In this document: piece after piece, positions 37,226 to 44,947 of the stretch
Position numbering within the stretch: position 1 is the first letter of the stretch
Layout of the letters: every line of letters starts with the position of its first letter
Source: an uncultured Oscillospiraceae bacterium
GTDB lineage: Bacteria; Bacillota; Clostridia; Oscillospirales; Oscillospiraceae
Direction of reading: 5' to 3'
Assembly (NCBI GenBank): GCA_947629955.1
Contig: CANRFT010000003.1
Span: forward strand, 33,317 to 97,316
DNA length: 64,000 bases
Notes under the pieces: generated by a model
Databases searched by the model: none
What the model was told of the DNA's origin: nothing
What the model saw: only the letters and a program-made list of their open reading frames with translations
Program-made: the position numbers and the translations under genes

Positions 37226-37915
37226 CTAATCCAGGATTTTTTTCGGACGGAATCCGACATAATCCGCCGATACCAGCCGGTAGTCCACCCCGTTCCGGTC
37301 TCCCTCCTCCGCCAGACGGTGGCTGGGGCCGTGGAGATGGCCGTAGCAGCAGGTCCTCACCCCATACCGCTCCAGCAGGGCGATGATCTCCTCGCACCGG
37401 TAGCCCTTATAGAGGGGCGGGTAGTGGAGGAAGCACAGCTTCTCCGCCTCTCCCGCCGCTTTTAAGGACGCCTCCAGCCGGATCAGCTCCCGGTTGAAGA
37501 TCTTCTCCCAGTGGGGGGCGCCGTTCTCCTCGAAGAACCAGCCCCGGGTGCCGCAGAGGGCGGTCTCCCCATAAAAGGCGCAGTTGTTGTGGAGGATGTG
37601 GAGCTTCGCGAAGCCGTTGGCGGCGAAAAAGGCGTTCATCTTGGCGGCGGTGTTCCACCAGTAGTCGTGATTGCCCTTCACCAGCCATTTCTCCCCCGGC
37701 AGGCTGTCCAGGAAGGCGAAGTCCTCCCTGGCCTCCTCCAGGCTCATCCCCCAGGAGAGGTCGCCGCACAGCACCACCGTGTCGGTCTCCCCCACCTGGG
37801 AAAAACCCTCCCGGAGCCGGTCCACGTAGTCCGCCCAGCCGGGGCCGAACACCTCCATGGACTTGCCGGGCGTGCCCAGGGCCAGATGGGTGTCGCCGAT
37901 CGCGTACAGTGCCAT
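37226..37915 (-). CDS. Calcineurin-like metallophosphoesterase
   Basis: 229 residues with all metallophosphoesterase motifs: IGDTHLA (GDxH), CGDLSWG, GNHDYWW, FLHYPP and GHLHGPSH. Cytoplasmic (no signal peptide). Substrate unknown; similar proteins are annotated as predicted phosphohydrolases. GGGGAGG precedes the ATG. It is 21 bases downstream of thrC. Confidence 0.9.
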   Translation of the reverse strand: MALYAIGDTHLALGTPGKSMEVFGPGWADYVDRLREGFSQVGETDTVVLCGDLSWGMSLEEAREDFAFLDSLPGEKWLVKGNHDYWWNTAAKMNAFFAANGFAKLHILHNNCAFYGETALCGTRGWFFEENGAPHWEKIFNRELIRLEASLKAAGEAEKLCFLHYPPLYKGYRCEEIIALLERYGVRTCCYGHLHGPSHRLAEEGDRNGVDYRLVSADYVGFRPKKILD

Positions 37916-37936
37916 ACGGTACCTCCCCGGCGCGGG

Positions 37937-39424
37937 TCAGGCCAGGAACGCCTGGACGGGGGCCTCCATGTCCTTCTTCTCCACCACGGAGGTGAACCGG
38001 GGCCGGCGGCCCTTCAGCCGGGCCAGGGAGGCGGGCGCCGCCACGCCGGTGAACTCGGAGAGCTGGTCCAGCGCCTCCAGGCCCGCCCTGCGCTCCTTGA
38101 CGCCCAGCGCCTCCAGCACGCTGTCGCAGAACTTGAAGGGGCTGGCGGTGGACACCACCACGGTGGGGGTATCGTCCCCGGTGTCGGCCCGGTACTGGTC
38201 CAGCACGTGGAAGGCCACGGCGGTGTGGGGGTCGATCAGATAGCTGTGCTCCGCCCACAGCCGGGCGATGGTCTCCCGGGTCTGGTCCTCGTCGGTGCAG
38301 CCGGCGTAGAAGTTCTTCTGCATCCGGTCCCGGATGAAGGGCTCCACCCGGTAACTGCCGATCTCGCTGAGCTGGCCCATATAGTCCCGCACCAGCTTGT
38401 CGTCCCGGCCGGACAGCTCGAACAGCAGCCGCTCCAGGTTGCTGGAGATCAGGATGTCCATGGAGGGAGAGATGGTGTTGTAGAAGGTGCGGTTGCGGTC
38501 GTACACGCCAGTGTTAATGAAGTCGGTGAGCACGTTGTTGGAGTTGGAGGCGCAGATCAGCTTGTTGATGGGCACCCCCATGCACTTGGCGTAGTAGCCC
38601 GCCAGGATGTTGCCGAAGTTGCCGGTGGGCACACAGAAATTGATCTCCTGGCCGGAGGCGATGGCCCCGGTCTTCAGCAGGTCGCAGTAGGCGGAGGCGT
38701 AGTACACGATCTGGGGCAGCACACGGCCCCAGTTGATGGAATTGGCCGAGGACAAAAACCAGCCCCGCTCCGCCAGGTCCGCCGCAAGGCGCTCGTCGGC
38801 GAAGAGCTTTTTCACGCCGGTCTGGGCGTCATCAAAGTTGCCCACCACGGAGCACACGCCCACGTTGCCCCCCTCCTGGGTGACCATCTGGAGCTCCTGG
38901 ATCGCCGACACGCCGTCCTTGGGGTAGAACACCAGGATCTTGGTGCGGTCCACGTCCCGGAAGCCCTCCAGGGCGGCCTTGCCCGTGTCGCCGGAGGTGG
39001 CCACCAGGATGCACACCGACTTCTTCTCGTCGCTCTTGCCCAGGGAGGCGGACAGCAGATGGGGCAGCAGCTGGAGGGCCATGTCCTTGAAGGCGCAGGT
39101 TGGCCCGTGCCACAGCTCCATGCAGAAGGTGCCGTCGTCCAGGCGGGTCACCGGCGCCACGTCGGGATGGCTGAACTTGCCGCCGCCGTAGGCGGAGGCG
39201 GTATAGGCGGTCAGCTCGGAGCTGGAGAAGCCCTCCAGATAGCTGTTGAGGATATACACCACCCGCTGCCGGTAGGACATGTCCTTCATATTCTCCATGG
39301 CCCTGGAGGGCATACGGGGGATCACCGCCGGGGTCAGGAGCCCGCCGTCGGGGGCCAGCCCCTTGACGATGGCCTGGGCGGGGGTCATCCGCAGTTCTTT
39401 GTTCCGTGTGCTCAAATAGTTCAT
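37937..39424 (-). CDS. thrC: Threonine synthase
   Basis: Converts O-phosphohomoserine to threonine with PLP. It has 495 residues of the longer fold type: N-terminus MNYLSTRN, PLP lysine in CAFKDMALQLLP, TSGDTGKAALEGF, and PTGNFGNILAGYYA. The ATG overlaps the dipeptidase TGA by four bases. No hom or thrB is nearby, so threonine synthesis genes are scattered. Confidence 0.96.
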   Translation of the reverse strand: MNYLSTRNKELRMTPAQAIVKGLAPDGGLLTPAVIPRMPSRAMENMKDMSYRQRVVYILNSYLEGFSSSELTAYTASAYGGGKFSHPDVAPVTRLDDGTFCMELWHGPTCAFKDMALQLLPHLLSASLGKSDEKKSVCILVATSGDTGKAALEGFRDVDRTKILVFYPKDGVSAIQELQMVTQEGGNVGVCSVVGNFDDAQTGVKKLFADERLAADLAERGWFLSSANSINWGRVLPQIVYYASAYCDLLKTGAIASGQEINFCVPTGNFGNILAGYYAKCMGVPINKLICASNSNNVLTDFINTGVYDRNRTFYNTISPSMDILISSNLERLLFELSGRDDKLVRDYMGQLSEIGSYRVEPFIRDRMQKNFYAGCTDEDQTRETIARLWAEHSYLIDPHTAVAFHVLDQYRADTGDDTPTVVVSTASPFKFCDSVLEALGVKERRAGLEALDQLSEFTGVAAPASLARLKGRRPRFTSVVEKKDMEAPVQAFLA

Positions 39425-40341
39425 CTTGCGGTCACCACTCTCATCAGATTGTTGTAAAAGATATCTTGTACAAGGGTCTCGGAGTACCCATGGCACAGCA
39501 GATGGTCATACAGCCGGGGCAGCGCGTCCACGGCGGGCAGGTCCGGGATGGTGTCGCACCCGTCCCAGTCGCCCCCCAGGGCCAGGGTCCTCTCCCCGCC
39601 CAGGCTGAGGATGTGGTCCGCGTGGGCCCGGACCGCGTCCAAATCCAGGGAGCCGCCCACGAACTCCGTGTAGAAGTTAAGGCCGATCACACCCTGATTC
39701 TTTATTATCGCAGTTATTTGTCCATCCGTCAAGTTTCTTGTGTGGTCCCGGACAAATTTTGCGTCGGAGTGGCTGGCGATGAAGGGCCGCCGCGCCTGCT
39801 CCGCCACGTCCCAGAACCCCGGCTCGGACAGATGGGACACGTCGATGAGGATGCGCAGCTCCTCCATCCGGGCGGCGAACCGCTTCCCCAGCGGGGTCAG
39901 CCCCCGCTCCGGCCGGTCGCAGTGGGAGCCGGACAGGGCGTTGGCGTGGTTCCAGGTCAGGTTGACGGCCACCACGCCGGCCTCCGCCGCCTGATCCAGC
40001 CGGGCGGGGTCGCAGCCCAGCAGCTCCGCCCCCTCCACCGACAGGAAGGCCGCCGCCTTCCCCGCCCTGTGGGCGGCCTCCACGTCCTCCGCCGTCCGGC
40101 ACTGGACGATGCGGCCGCTGTTCCGGGCCATCTGCTCCTGAAAGCATCTCAGCAGCGCCCAGTATTGCTCCTCCACGCCCTCTCCCGCGGCGAACAGGGC
40201 GAAGAGCTGGCAGTAGCGGTCAAAGACGGGCTCCGTCCGCTCCAGGGACACCATGCCCCCGTTGGACGCCAGCCCCTCCCCGGTGCGCAGGCACCGGGAG
40301 ATGGTGTCGCAGTGGGCGTCGAACACCGGGATCTTACCCAT
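39421..40341 (-). CDS. Membrane dipeptidase-like (M19) peptidase
   Basis: 306 residues from the ATG at 40341, which has AGGAGG seven bases upstream. The M19 metal motif FDAHCDT is at the N-terminus, with SVEGAE, DVSHLSEPGF, ASHSDAK and GGDWDGCD following in family order. No signal peptide, so it is probably cytosolic, cleaving dipeptides (including D-amino-acid forms in this family). Confidence 0.92.
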   Translation of the reverse strand: MGKIPVFDAHCDTISRCLRTGEGLASNGGMVSLERTEPVFDRYCQLFALFAAGEGVEEQYWALLRCFQEQMARNSGRIVQCRTAEDVEAAHRAGKAAAFLSVEGAELLGCDPARLDQAAEAGVVAVNLTWNHANALSGSHCDRPERGLTPLGKRFAARMEELRILIDVSHLSEPGFWDVAEQARRPFIASHSDAKFVRDHTRNLTDGQITAIIKNQGVIGLNFYTEFVGGSLDLDAVRAHADHILSLGGERTLALGGDWDGCDTIPDLPAVDALPRLYDHLLCHGYSETLVQDIFYNNLMRVVTAR

Positions 40342-40352
40342 ACTCAGTCCTC

Positions 40353-40742
40353 CTAAAACGCGTTCTGCCAGTAGCGTATGGCGGGCTGGGCGGTCTGATC
40401 CCCCTCCAGGGCGTAGACCTCCGCCACGTCGAACCGGGGCTGGAGGGTGGTGGGGTGGCCGGAGAGATACCACTCCGCCGCGGCCTTCAGCTTCCGCTGC
40501 TTCTCCCTTGTGACGAACTCCCGCGCGTCGGCGAACCTGGCGCTCTTGCGGAGCTTGACCTCCACGAAGACGATGTACTCTTTCCCCGCCGCGATCAGGT
40601 CGATCTCCCCGAAGCGGCAGCGGAAGTTGCGCTCCAGAATGGTCCAGTGGTTTTTCTCCAGCGCCTCGGCCACCAGCCGCTCCCCGAAATTGCCCTTGAC
40701 TTTGGCCTGGGCGCCGCCGATCTCCCGCTTTTCGCCGCTCAT
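40353..40742 (-). CDS. YraN family endonuclease-like protein (UPF0102)
   Basis: 129 residues with the PD-(D/E)XK-like core GEIDLIAAGKEYIVFVEVKLR, in which the Asp, Glu and Lys of the core are kept. Family members are poorly characterised; usually next to rnhB, as here, where the two genes overlap by four bases. Confidence 0.88.
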   Translation of the reverse strand: MSGEKREIGGAQAKVKGNFGERLVAEALEKNHWTILERNFRCRFGEIDLIAAGKEYIVFVEVKLRKSARFADAREFVTREKQRKLKAAAEWYLSGHPTTLQPRFDVAEVYALEGDQTAQPAIRYWQNAF

Positions 40743-41344
40743 AGGTTTTTCAGGAAGGTCCGCCGGTGGATGGGACAGGGGCCGTACTGCCGCAGCCGCT
40801 CATAGTGGAGGGCGGTGCCGTAGCCCTTGTGACGCTCGAACCCGTATTGGGGATAGAGCGCGGCCATCTCCACCATGTACCGGTCCCGGCTCACCTTGGC
40901 CAGGACGGACGCCGCCGCGATGGACGCTGACAGGGAATCTCCCTTTACAATACACTGATGGGCCGTTGTGATGGCGAATTGCCTGCCGTGATCCCGGTTG
41001 CCGTCGATGAGGGCCCAGTCCGGTTTGGGATCCAGGTCATCTATGGCCAGCTGCATGGCCTTCATCCGGGCGCTGAGGATGTCGGTGGCGTCGATCTCCC
41101 CCGCCTCCACGTATGCCACCGACCAGGCCAGGGCCCGCTCTTTGATGACCGGGAACAGGGCCTCACGCCTTTTCTCGGTCAGCTGTTTGGAGTCGTTCAG
41201 GCCGGGGATGTCGACGCCGAGGGGCAGGATGACGGCGGCGGCGTACACCCGTCCCGCCAGGGGCCCGGCCCCCGCCTCGTCACAGCCGCAGACAAGGGCG
41301 CGGCCCGCTTTCGCGGCCTCCCGTTCGTATTGCCAAAGGTCCAT
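40739..41344 (-). CDS. rnhB: Ribonuclease HII
   Basis: Cleaves the RNA strand of RNA-DNA hybrids and single ribonucleotides. 201 residues from the ATG at 41344. The active-site motif CDEAGAGPLAG includes the Asp-Glu pair; LNDSKQLTEKRRE, DGNRD and SAASVLAKVSRDRYM provide the other acids. The frame runs far upstream into rbgA, but the RNase fold begins at this ATG, two bases after the rbgA stop. Confidence 0.95.
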   Translation of the reverse strand: MDLWQYEREAAKAGRALVCGCDEAGAGPLAGRVYAAAVILPLGVDIPGLNDSKQLTEKRREALFPVIKERALAWSVAYVEAGEIDATDILSARMKAMQLAIDDLDPKPDWALIDGNRDHGRQFAITTAHQCIVKGDSLSASIAAASVLAKVSRDRYMVEMAALYPQYGFERHKGYGTALHYERLRQYGPCPIHRRTFLKNL

Positions 41345-41346
41345 TA

Positions 41347-42222
41347 TTACCCCTCCGGTGCCTCCAGTGTAAAGCGGCCCAGCTTGCTGGAGCGGAACTC
41401 GTCCAGCAGCACCCTGGCCATCCGCTCGGTGTCGGCCTCGCCGCCGGAGATCTTCATCCCCCGCCGGACGGCGGCGGCCCCCAGCAGGCGATAGCCCCAG
41501 GTCACGTCGTTCTCCCCGTCCTCCCGGACGGGCAGCTCCCTCAGCTTGTAGCCCTCCAGCAGGGCGTTGGGATAGCGGTCCCCCAGCAGGACCATCAGAT
41601 GGCAGCCCAGGGTCTCCGTGTCCATGATCTCGTCCTTCACCGCGCCGGTGAAGGCCAGGTGGAGGCCGGTGGTCTCGTCCTCGAATTTGGGCCAGAGGAT
41701 GCCGGGGGTGTCCAGCAGCTCCAGGCCGCTGTCCACGGTCACCCACTGCTTGCCGCGGGTGACGCCGGGGCGGTCGCCGGCCTTGGCGGACTTGCGCCGG
41801 GCCACCTTGTTGATAAAGGTGGACTTGCCCACGTTGGGCACCCCCACTACCATGGCCCGGATGGGGCGGCCCACCTGTCCCTTGGCCCTCCACCCCTCGA
41901 TCTTCTCCCGCAGGACGGTGCGGACGGCGGTTGGGAACCGGTCCACCCCTCTGCCCTGCCTGGCGTCGGTCTCCAGCACGCCGAAGCCCCGCTTTTGATA
42001 CGCGGCGATCCATCTGGCCGTCAGGGCCGGGTCCGCCTGGTCCGCCCGGTTGAAGATGACGAGCCGGGGCTTGCTCCCCGCCAGGCTGTCGATGTCCGGG
42101 TTGCGGCTGGAGGCCGGGATCCGGGCGTCCACCACCTCAGCCAGCAGATCCACCAGCTTCAGGTCCTCCTCCATCTGCCGGCGGGTGCGGGTCATGTGGC
42201 CGGGATACCACTGGATGTTCAA
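41347..42222 (-). CDS. rbgA: Ribosome biogenesis GTPase RbgA (YlqF)
   Basis: Circularly permuted GTPase needed for late 50S assembly. 291 residues: WYPGHMTRTRRQ at the N-terminus, VVDARIPASSRNP, FNRADQAD (G4), GVPNVGKSTFINK (G1), DTPGILWP (G3). The start codon is TTG, with GGAGGGAGG about ten bases upstream. It lies between rnhB and rplS as in Bacillus. Confidence 0.95.
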   Translation of the reverse strand: MNIQWYPGHMTRTRRQMEEDLKLVDLLAEVVDARIPASSRNPDIDSLAGSKPRLVIFNRADQADPALTARWIAAYQKRGFGVLETDARQGRGVDRFPTAVRTVLREKIEGWRAKGQVGRPIRAMVVGVPNVGKSTFINKVARRKSAKAGDRPGVTRGKQWVTVDSGLELLDTPGILWPKFEDETTGLHLAFTGAVKDEIMDTETLGCHLMVLLGDRYPNALLEGYKLRELPVREDGENDVTWGYRLLGAAAVRRGMKISGGEADTERMARVLLDEFRSSKLGRFTLEAPEG

Positions 42223-42246
42223 ATGTCACGCGCCTCCCTCCGGATC

Positions 42247-42268
42247 GGGCGGATGAGGACATCCGCCC
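42247..42268. repeat. Short palindrome GGGCGGATG-AGGA-CATCCGCCC
   Basis: A perfect 9-bp stem with a four-base loop and CCTAC flank, between rplS and rbgA. Very similar GGGCGGAT...ATCCGCCC palindromes are, from memory, scattered between genes of Oscillospiraceae genomes. It may be a dispersed repeat rather than a gene-specific signal. Confidence 0.55.
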
Positions 42269-42286
42269 CTACATTTCTCAAATAGC

Positions 42287-42312
42287 ACAAAAGGAGCGGA
42301 AAACCCGCTCCT
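42287..42312 (-). terminator. Terminator after rplS
   Basis: An 8-bp stem AGGAGCGG/CCGCTCCT (42292-42299 with 42305-42312) followed by TTTTG on the minus strand, 18 bases after the rplS stop. Confidence 0.8.
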
Positions 42313-42330
42313 CCTGTGTCTGAACGCTGT

Positions 42331-42672
42331 TTACAGGTCCTCCTTGACCTTGGCGGCCTTGCCCACGCGGTCCCGCAGATAGTACAGCTTGGCCCGGCGG
42401 ACCTTGCCCTTGCGGACCGTCTCCACCTTCTCGATGGTGGGAGCGTGCAGGGGGAACACCTTCTCCACGCCCACGCCGTAGCTGATGCGGCGGACGGTGA
42501 AGCTCTCCTCCACGCCGCCGTGCTTCTTGGCGATGACGGTGCCCTCAAACACCTGGATACGCTCGCGGCTGCCTTCCTTCACGCGGATGTGCACCCGGAC
42601 GGTGTCGCCCACATTGACCTGGGGGGGTGCGTCCTTGGTGTACTTGTCGCTGAACTGCTGCAACAGATTCAT
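42331..42672 (-). CDS. rplS: 50S ribosomal protein L19
   Basis: 113 residues from the ATG at 42672 ([11 protein letters not shown]), preceded by AGGAGG. Family hallmarks include [24 protein letters not shown], and a basic C-terminus ([13 protein letters not shown]). It has its own promoter and terminator. No rimM or trmD is next to it, unlike many genomes. Confidence 0.97.
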   Translation of the reverse strand: MNLLQQFSDKYTKDAPPQVNVGDTVRVHIRVKEGSRERIQVFEGTVIAKKHGGVEESFTVRRISYGVGVEKVFPLHAPTIEKVETVRKGKVRRAKLYYLRDRVGKAAKVKEDL

Positions 42673-42755
42673 GGTATTTTTCCTCCTAAATTTCAGGCGT
42701 TCATGCGTCCGTGCCCAGTGGCCGCGCAGAGGACCGCCCTTACTCAGACTTGGGT

Positions 42756-42784
42756 AGTATACCATAACGCGATCGGGATTGCAA
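42756..42784 (-). promoter_or_regulatory. Sigma-A promoter of rplS
   Basis: Minus strand: -35 TTGCAA (42779-42784), 17-base spacer, -10 TATACT (42756-42761). Both hexamers and the spacing are identical to those of the carD promoter. Confidence 0.87.
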
Positions 42785-42801
42785 GCACTTTTTTCGGATT
42801 T

Positions 42802-43374
42802 TTAAGCCCGGAACGTCTTGACCAGCAGCCACAGACCGGTGAGCAGCAGGGTCACGTTGGCGTATCGGGCCGCGGCCACCGCCCCCATCCCCACCAGGGC
42901 CCCCACCACGCACCCCGCCGCCGCCGTGGAGACCCGCTCCGCCCAGTCGGCGTCCAGGGTGCCGGCCAGCATGTCGTACAGGGCCCTCCCCCCGTCCAGG
43001 GGCCGCACCGGGAGCAGATTGAAGGCGCCGATCCCCAGGCTCATCGCCGCGGGGAGATACCATCTCATCGCCAGGGCGAGGGCGCCGGCGACCAGATTGA
43101 CCGCCGGCCCCGCCAGGGCCACCAGGCTGTCCCGGCCGTAGGACAGGGGCCGCAGATAGTCGAAGGTCAGCTCCGCCCCCACGGCGCTCAGAGCGAAGCG
43201 CTCCACCCGCCCCCCGCACAGGCGGGCGGCGGCCACATGGCCCAGCTCGTGGAGCAGGCAGGCCAGCGCCCCCCAGGGCAGCAGGCCCACCCCCTCGTCC
43301 AGCCAGAACAGGGCGCCCATCAGCAGCAGAAAGCCGGGGGTCACCTCCGCCCTGGGGCGGTCACAGGTCCACAT
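42802..43374 (-). CDS. spoIVFB: SpoIVFB-like site-2 protease (M50)
   Basis: 190 residues, polytopic. The zinc-protease motif LLHELGHVAA gives His42, Glu43 and His46; the third ligand is Asp127 in LLPVRPLDGG. SpoIVFB cleaves pro-sigma-K during sporulation in Bacillus. The gene overlaps an upstream LytM/M23-domain gene by 14 bases, the spoIVFA-spoIVFB arrangement, and a sigma-E-like promoter precedes the pair. It is shorter than B. subtilis SpoIVFB (~288), lacking the C-terminal CBS-like domain. Confidence 0.8.
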   Translation of the reverse strand: MWTCDRPRAEVTPGFLLLMGALFWLDEGVGLLPWGALACLLHELGHVAAARLCGGRVERFALSAVGAELTFDYLRPLSYGRDSLVALAGPAVNLVAGALALAMRWYLPAAMSLGIGAFNLLPVRPLDGGRALYDMLAGTLDADWAERVSTAAAGCVVGALVGMGAVAAARYANVTLLLTGLWLLVKTFRA

Positions 43375-44404
43375 AGTACGCCGGGTCCAGGCGGATGTTG
43401 TCCTTCAATATGGTCAGGTGGAGGTGGGGCCCGGTGGCGTGGCCGGTGTGGCCCGCCAGGGCCACCGTCTCCCCGCAGGAGACCTTCTGTCCCTTGGACA
43501 CCAGCAGCTTGGAGCAGTGGGCGTAGAAGGTGCTGACGTTGTTGGCGTGGTCGATCATGAAGTACAGGCCGAACTGGTCGCTCTTGCCGATGTAGCGGAC
43601 GGTGCCGTCGGCATAGGCGGCGATCTCCGTCCCCTCCGGCACGCCGATGTCCAGGGCCAGGTGGAACTCGTAGTTGCCGTCGATGGGGTCGGTGCGGAAG
43701 CCGAATTTGGAGGTGATCACGCCGTTCACCGGGTTCACCGTTTTGTCCAGCCCCAACTCATAGCGGACGAAGCTCACGTTGGAGGGCAGCTTGCGGCCCT
43801 GGTCATCGGTGACCTGGGCCACGGCCGTCACCACCTCCGGCGTGGGCGCTGGGGTGGGTTCAGGCGTGGGCTCCGGGGTCGGCTCCGGAGTCGGCTCGGG
43901 GGTCGGTTCAGGAGTAGGCTCCGCCGGGGACTCGCTGGCCGCGGGAGAGGGCGCGGGCTCCCCCTCCCCGCTTAGACCGGCCAGGGCGCCGTGCTCCGCC
44001 AGCCAGTCCAGCCCCAGGTTCGGGGTCTCCGCCAGCGGGACGGCGGTGAAGTCCTCCTGGGCGGGGGCGTCGGGGAGCTCCTCCGGCTCGCCGCCGAACA
44101 CGGTGACGCACAGCCGCTGGAGGGCGTCCCGCACCGGCTCTCCCGCCGACACCTCCTGTCCGAACTGCCGGAACGCCCCCTGAAAATCCACGTCGGAGGT
44201 GAGGGCGCCGCGCCAGGCCTCAATCTGGCCGGGGAACACCCCACGGCCGAAATACACCAGAAGGAACAGCCCCAGGCTCACCAGGAGCCGGATCAGGCGG
44301 CGGCCGTCCTGTCCACCGTTCTGCCCCCGGGCCGGGGGGCGCTTCTGCCTGGGGGCGGGCCGCCGCCCTCTCCCCCGGTCCCTGTCGTGAAATGCGCGCT
44401 CCAC
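43361..44404 (-). CDS. SpoIVFA-like membrane protein with intact LytM (M23) domain
   Basis: 347 residues: a basic Arg-rich N-terminus, one TM helix (~38-54), a helical segment, a linker of about seven Glu-Pro-Thr-Pro repeats (~165-192), and a LytM domain (~235-340). The zinc ligands are complete: HLALD (HxxxD), YAHC and GPHLHL (HxH), so the enzyme may be active, unlike the regulatory B. subtilis SpoIVFA. The start is GTG with GGGAGGG upstream. Alternatively it is a SpoIIQ-like wall hydrolase; overlap with the M50 gene favours the SpoIVFA role. Confidence 0.75.
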   Translation of the reverse strand: MERAFHDRDRGRGRRPAPRQKRPPARGQNGGQDGRRLIRLLVSLGLFLLVYFGRGVFPGQIEAWRGALTSDVDFQGAFRQFGQEVSAGEPVRDALQRLCVTVFGGEPEELPDAPAQEDFTAVPLAETPNLGLDWLAEHGALAGLSGEGEPAPSPAASESPAEPTPEPTPEPTPEPTPEPTPEPTPAPTPEVVTAVAQVTDDQGRKLPSNVSFVRYELGLDKTVNPVNGVITSKFGFRTDPIDGNYEFHLALDIGVPEGTEIAAYADGTVRYIGKSDQFGLYFMIDHANNVSTFYAHCSKLLVSKGQKVSCGETVALAGHTGHATGPHLHLTILKDNIRLDPAYYVDL

Positions 44405-44437
44405 GCCGTTCCCTCCCTGTCCAAGCGTTTACTCCAA

Positions 44438-44466
44438 ACTGTATGTGCCGGGACGGGGATTTATGC
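44438..44466 (-). promoter_or_regulatory. Sigma-E-like promoter of the spoIVFA/spoIVFB-like pair
   Basis: Minus strand: -35 GCATAAA (44460-44466), 14-base spacer, -10 CATACAGT (44438-44445), which fits the CATACANT consensus fully. It lies about 34 bases before the GTG start. Confidence 0.75.
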
Positions 44467-44474
44467 GCCGCCCC

Positions 44475-44503
44475 TTGACGCCGGGGCCGGTCCCTGCTAA
44501 AAT
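44475..44503 (+). promoter_or_regulatory. Sigma-A promoter of the DUF3842 gene
   Basis: -35 TTGACG (44475-44480), 17-base spacer, -10 TAAAAT (44498-44503). It starts only nine bases from the divergent sigma-E-like -35 element, so vegetative and sporulation promoters are back to back. Confidence 0.82.
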
Positions 44504-44533
44504 AGAACAAAAGTACGGTATGGAGGAACTGCT

Positions 44534-44947
44534 ATGAACATCGTTGTGATCGACGGCCAGGGCGGCGGCATGGGCAGACAGCTGGTGTCCGCCATCAAAC
44601 AGGCGGCGCCGGACGCCGACGTCACCGCCGTGGGCACCAACAGCGCCGCCGCCTCCGCCATGCTGCGGGCGGGGGCCGACCGGGCCGCCACCGGGGAGAA
44701 CGCCGTGGTGGTCAACGCCCGCCGGGCGGACATCATCGCCGGGCCCATCGGCATCGTGGTGGCCGACGCCCTGCTGGGGGAGATCACCCCCGCCATGGCC
44801 GCCGCCGTGGGCAGCAGCCCCGCCGTGCGGGTGCTGGTGCCCGTGAGCCACTGTGACACGGTGGTGGCCGGGGTGCCCGACCTGCCCATGTCCGCCCTGA
44901 TCCAAAGCGCGGCGGAGCGGGTGGCCGCCATCGTCAAAGGGCGATGA
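44534..44947 (+). CDS. DUF3842 family protein
   Basis: 137 residues beginning MNIVVIDGQGGGMGRQLV, the glycine-rich loop conserved in this family and reminiscent of a nucleotide-binding Rossmann turn. A second conserved part is GPIGIVVADALLGEITPAMA, and the C-terminal half holds VPVSHCDTVVAG. Function is unknown. A ribosome-binding site GGAGG precedes the ATG. It overlaps the next gene by four bases (ATGA). Confidence 0.82.
   Translation: MNIVVIDGQGGGMGRQLVSAIKQAAPDADVTAVGTNSAAASAMLRAGADRAATGENAVVVNARRADIIAGPIGIVVADALLGEITPAMAAAVGSSPAVRVLVPVSHCDTVVAGVPDLPMSALIQSAAERVAAIVKGR

Noticed and set aside
40353..40742. YraN as part of a restriction or defence system with the Mrr-like gene
   Set aside because: The YraN family is usually linked to rnhB in housekeeping operons, as here, and lies 4 kb from the Mrr gene.
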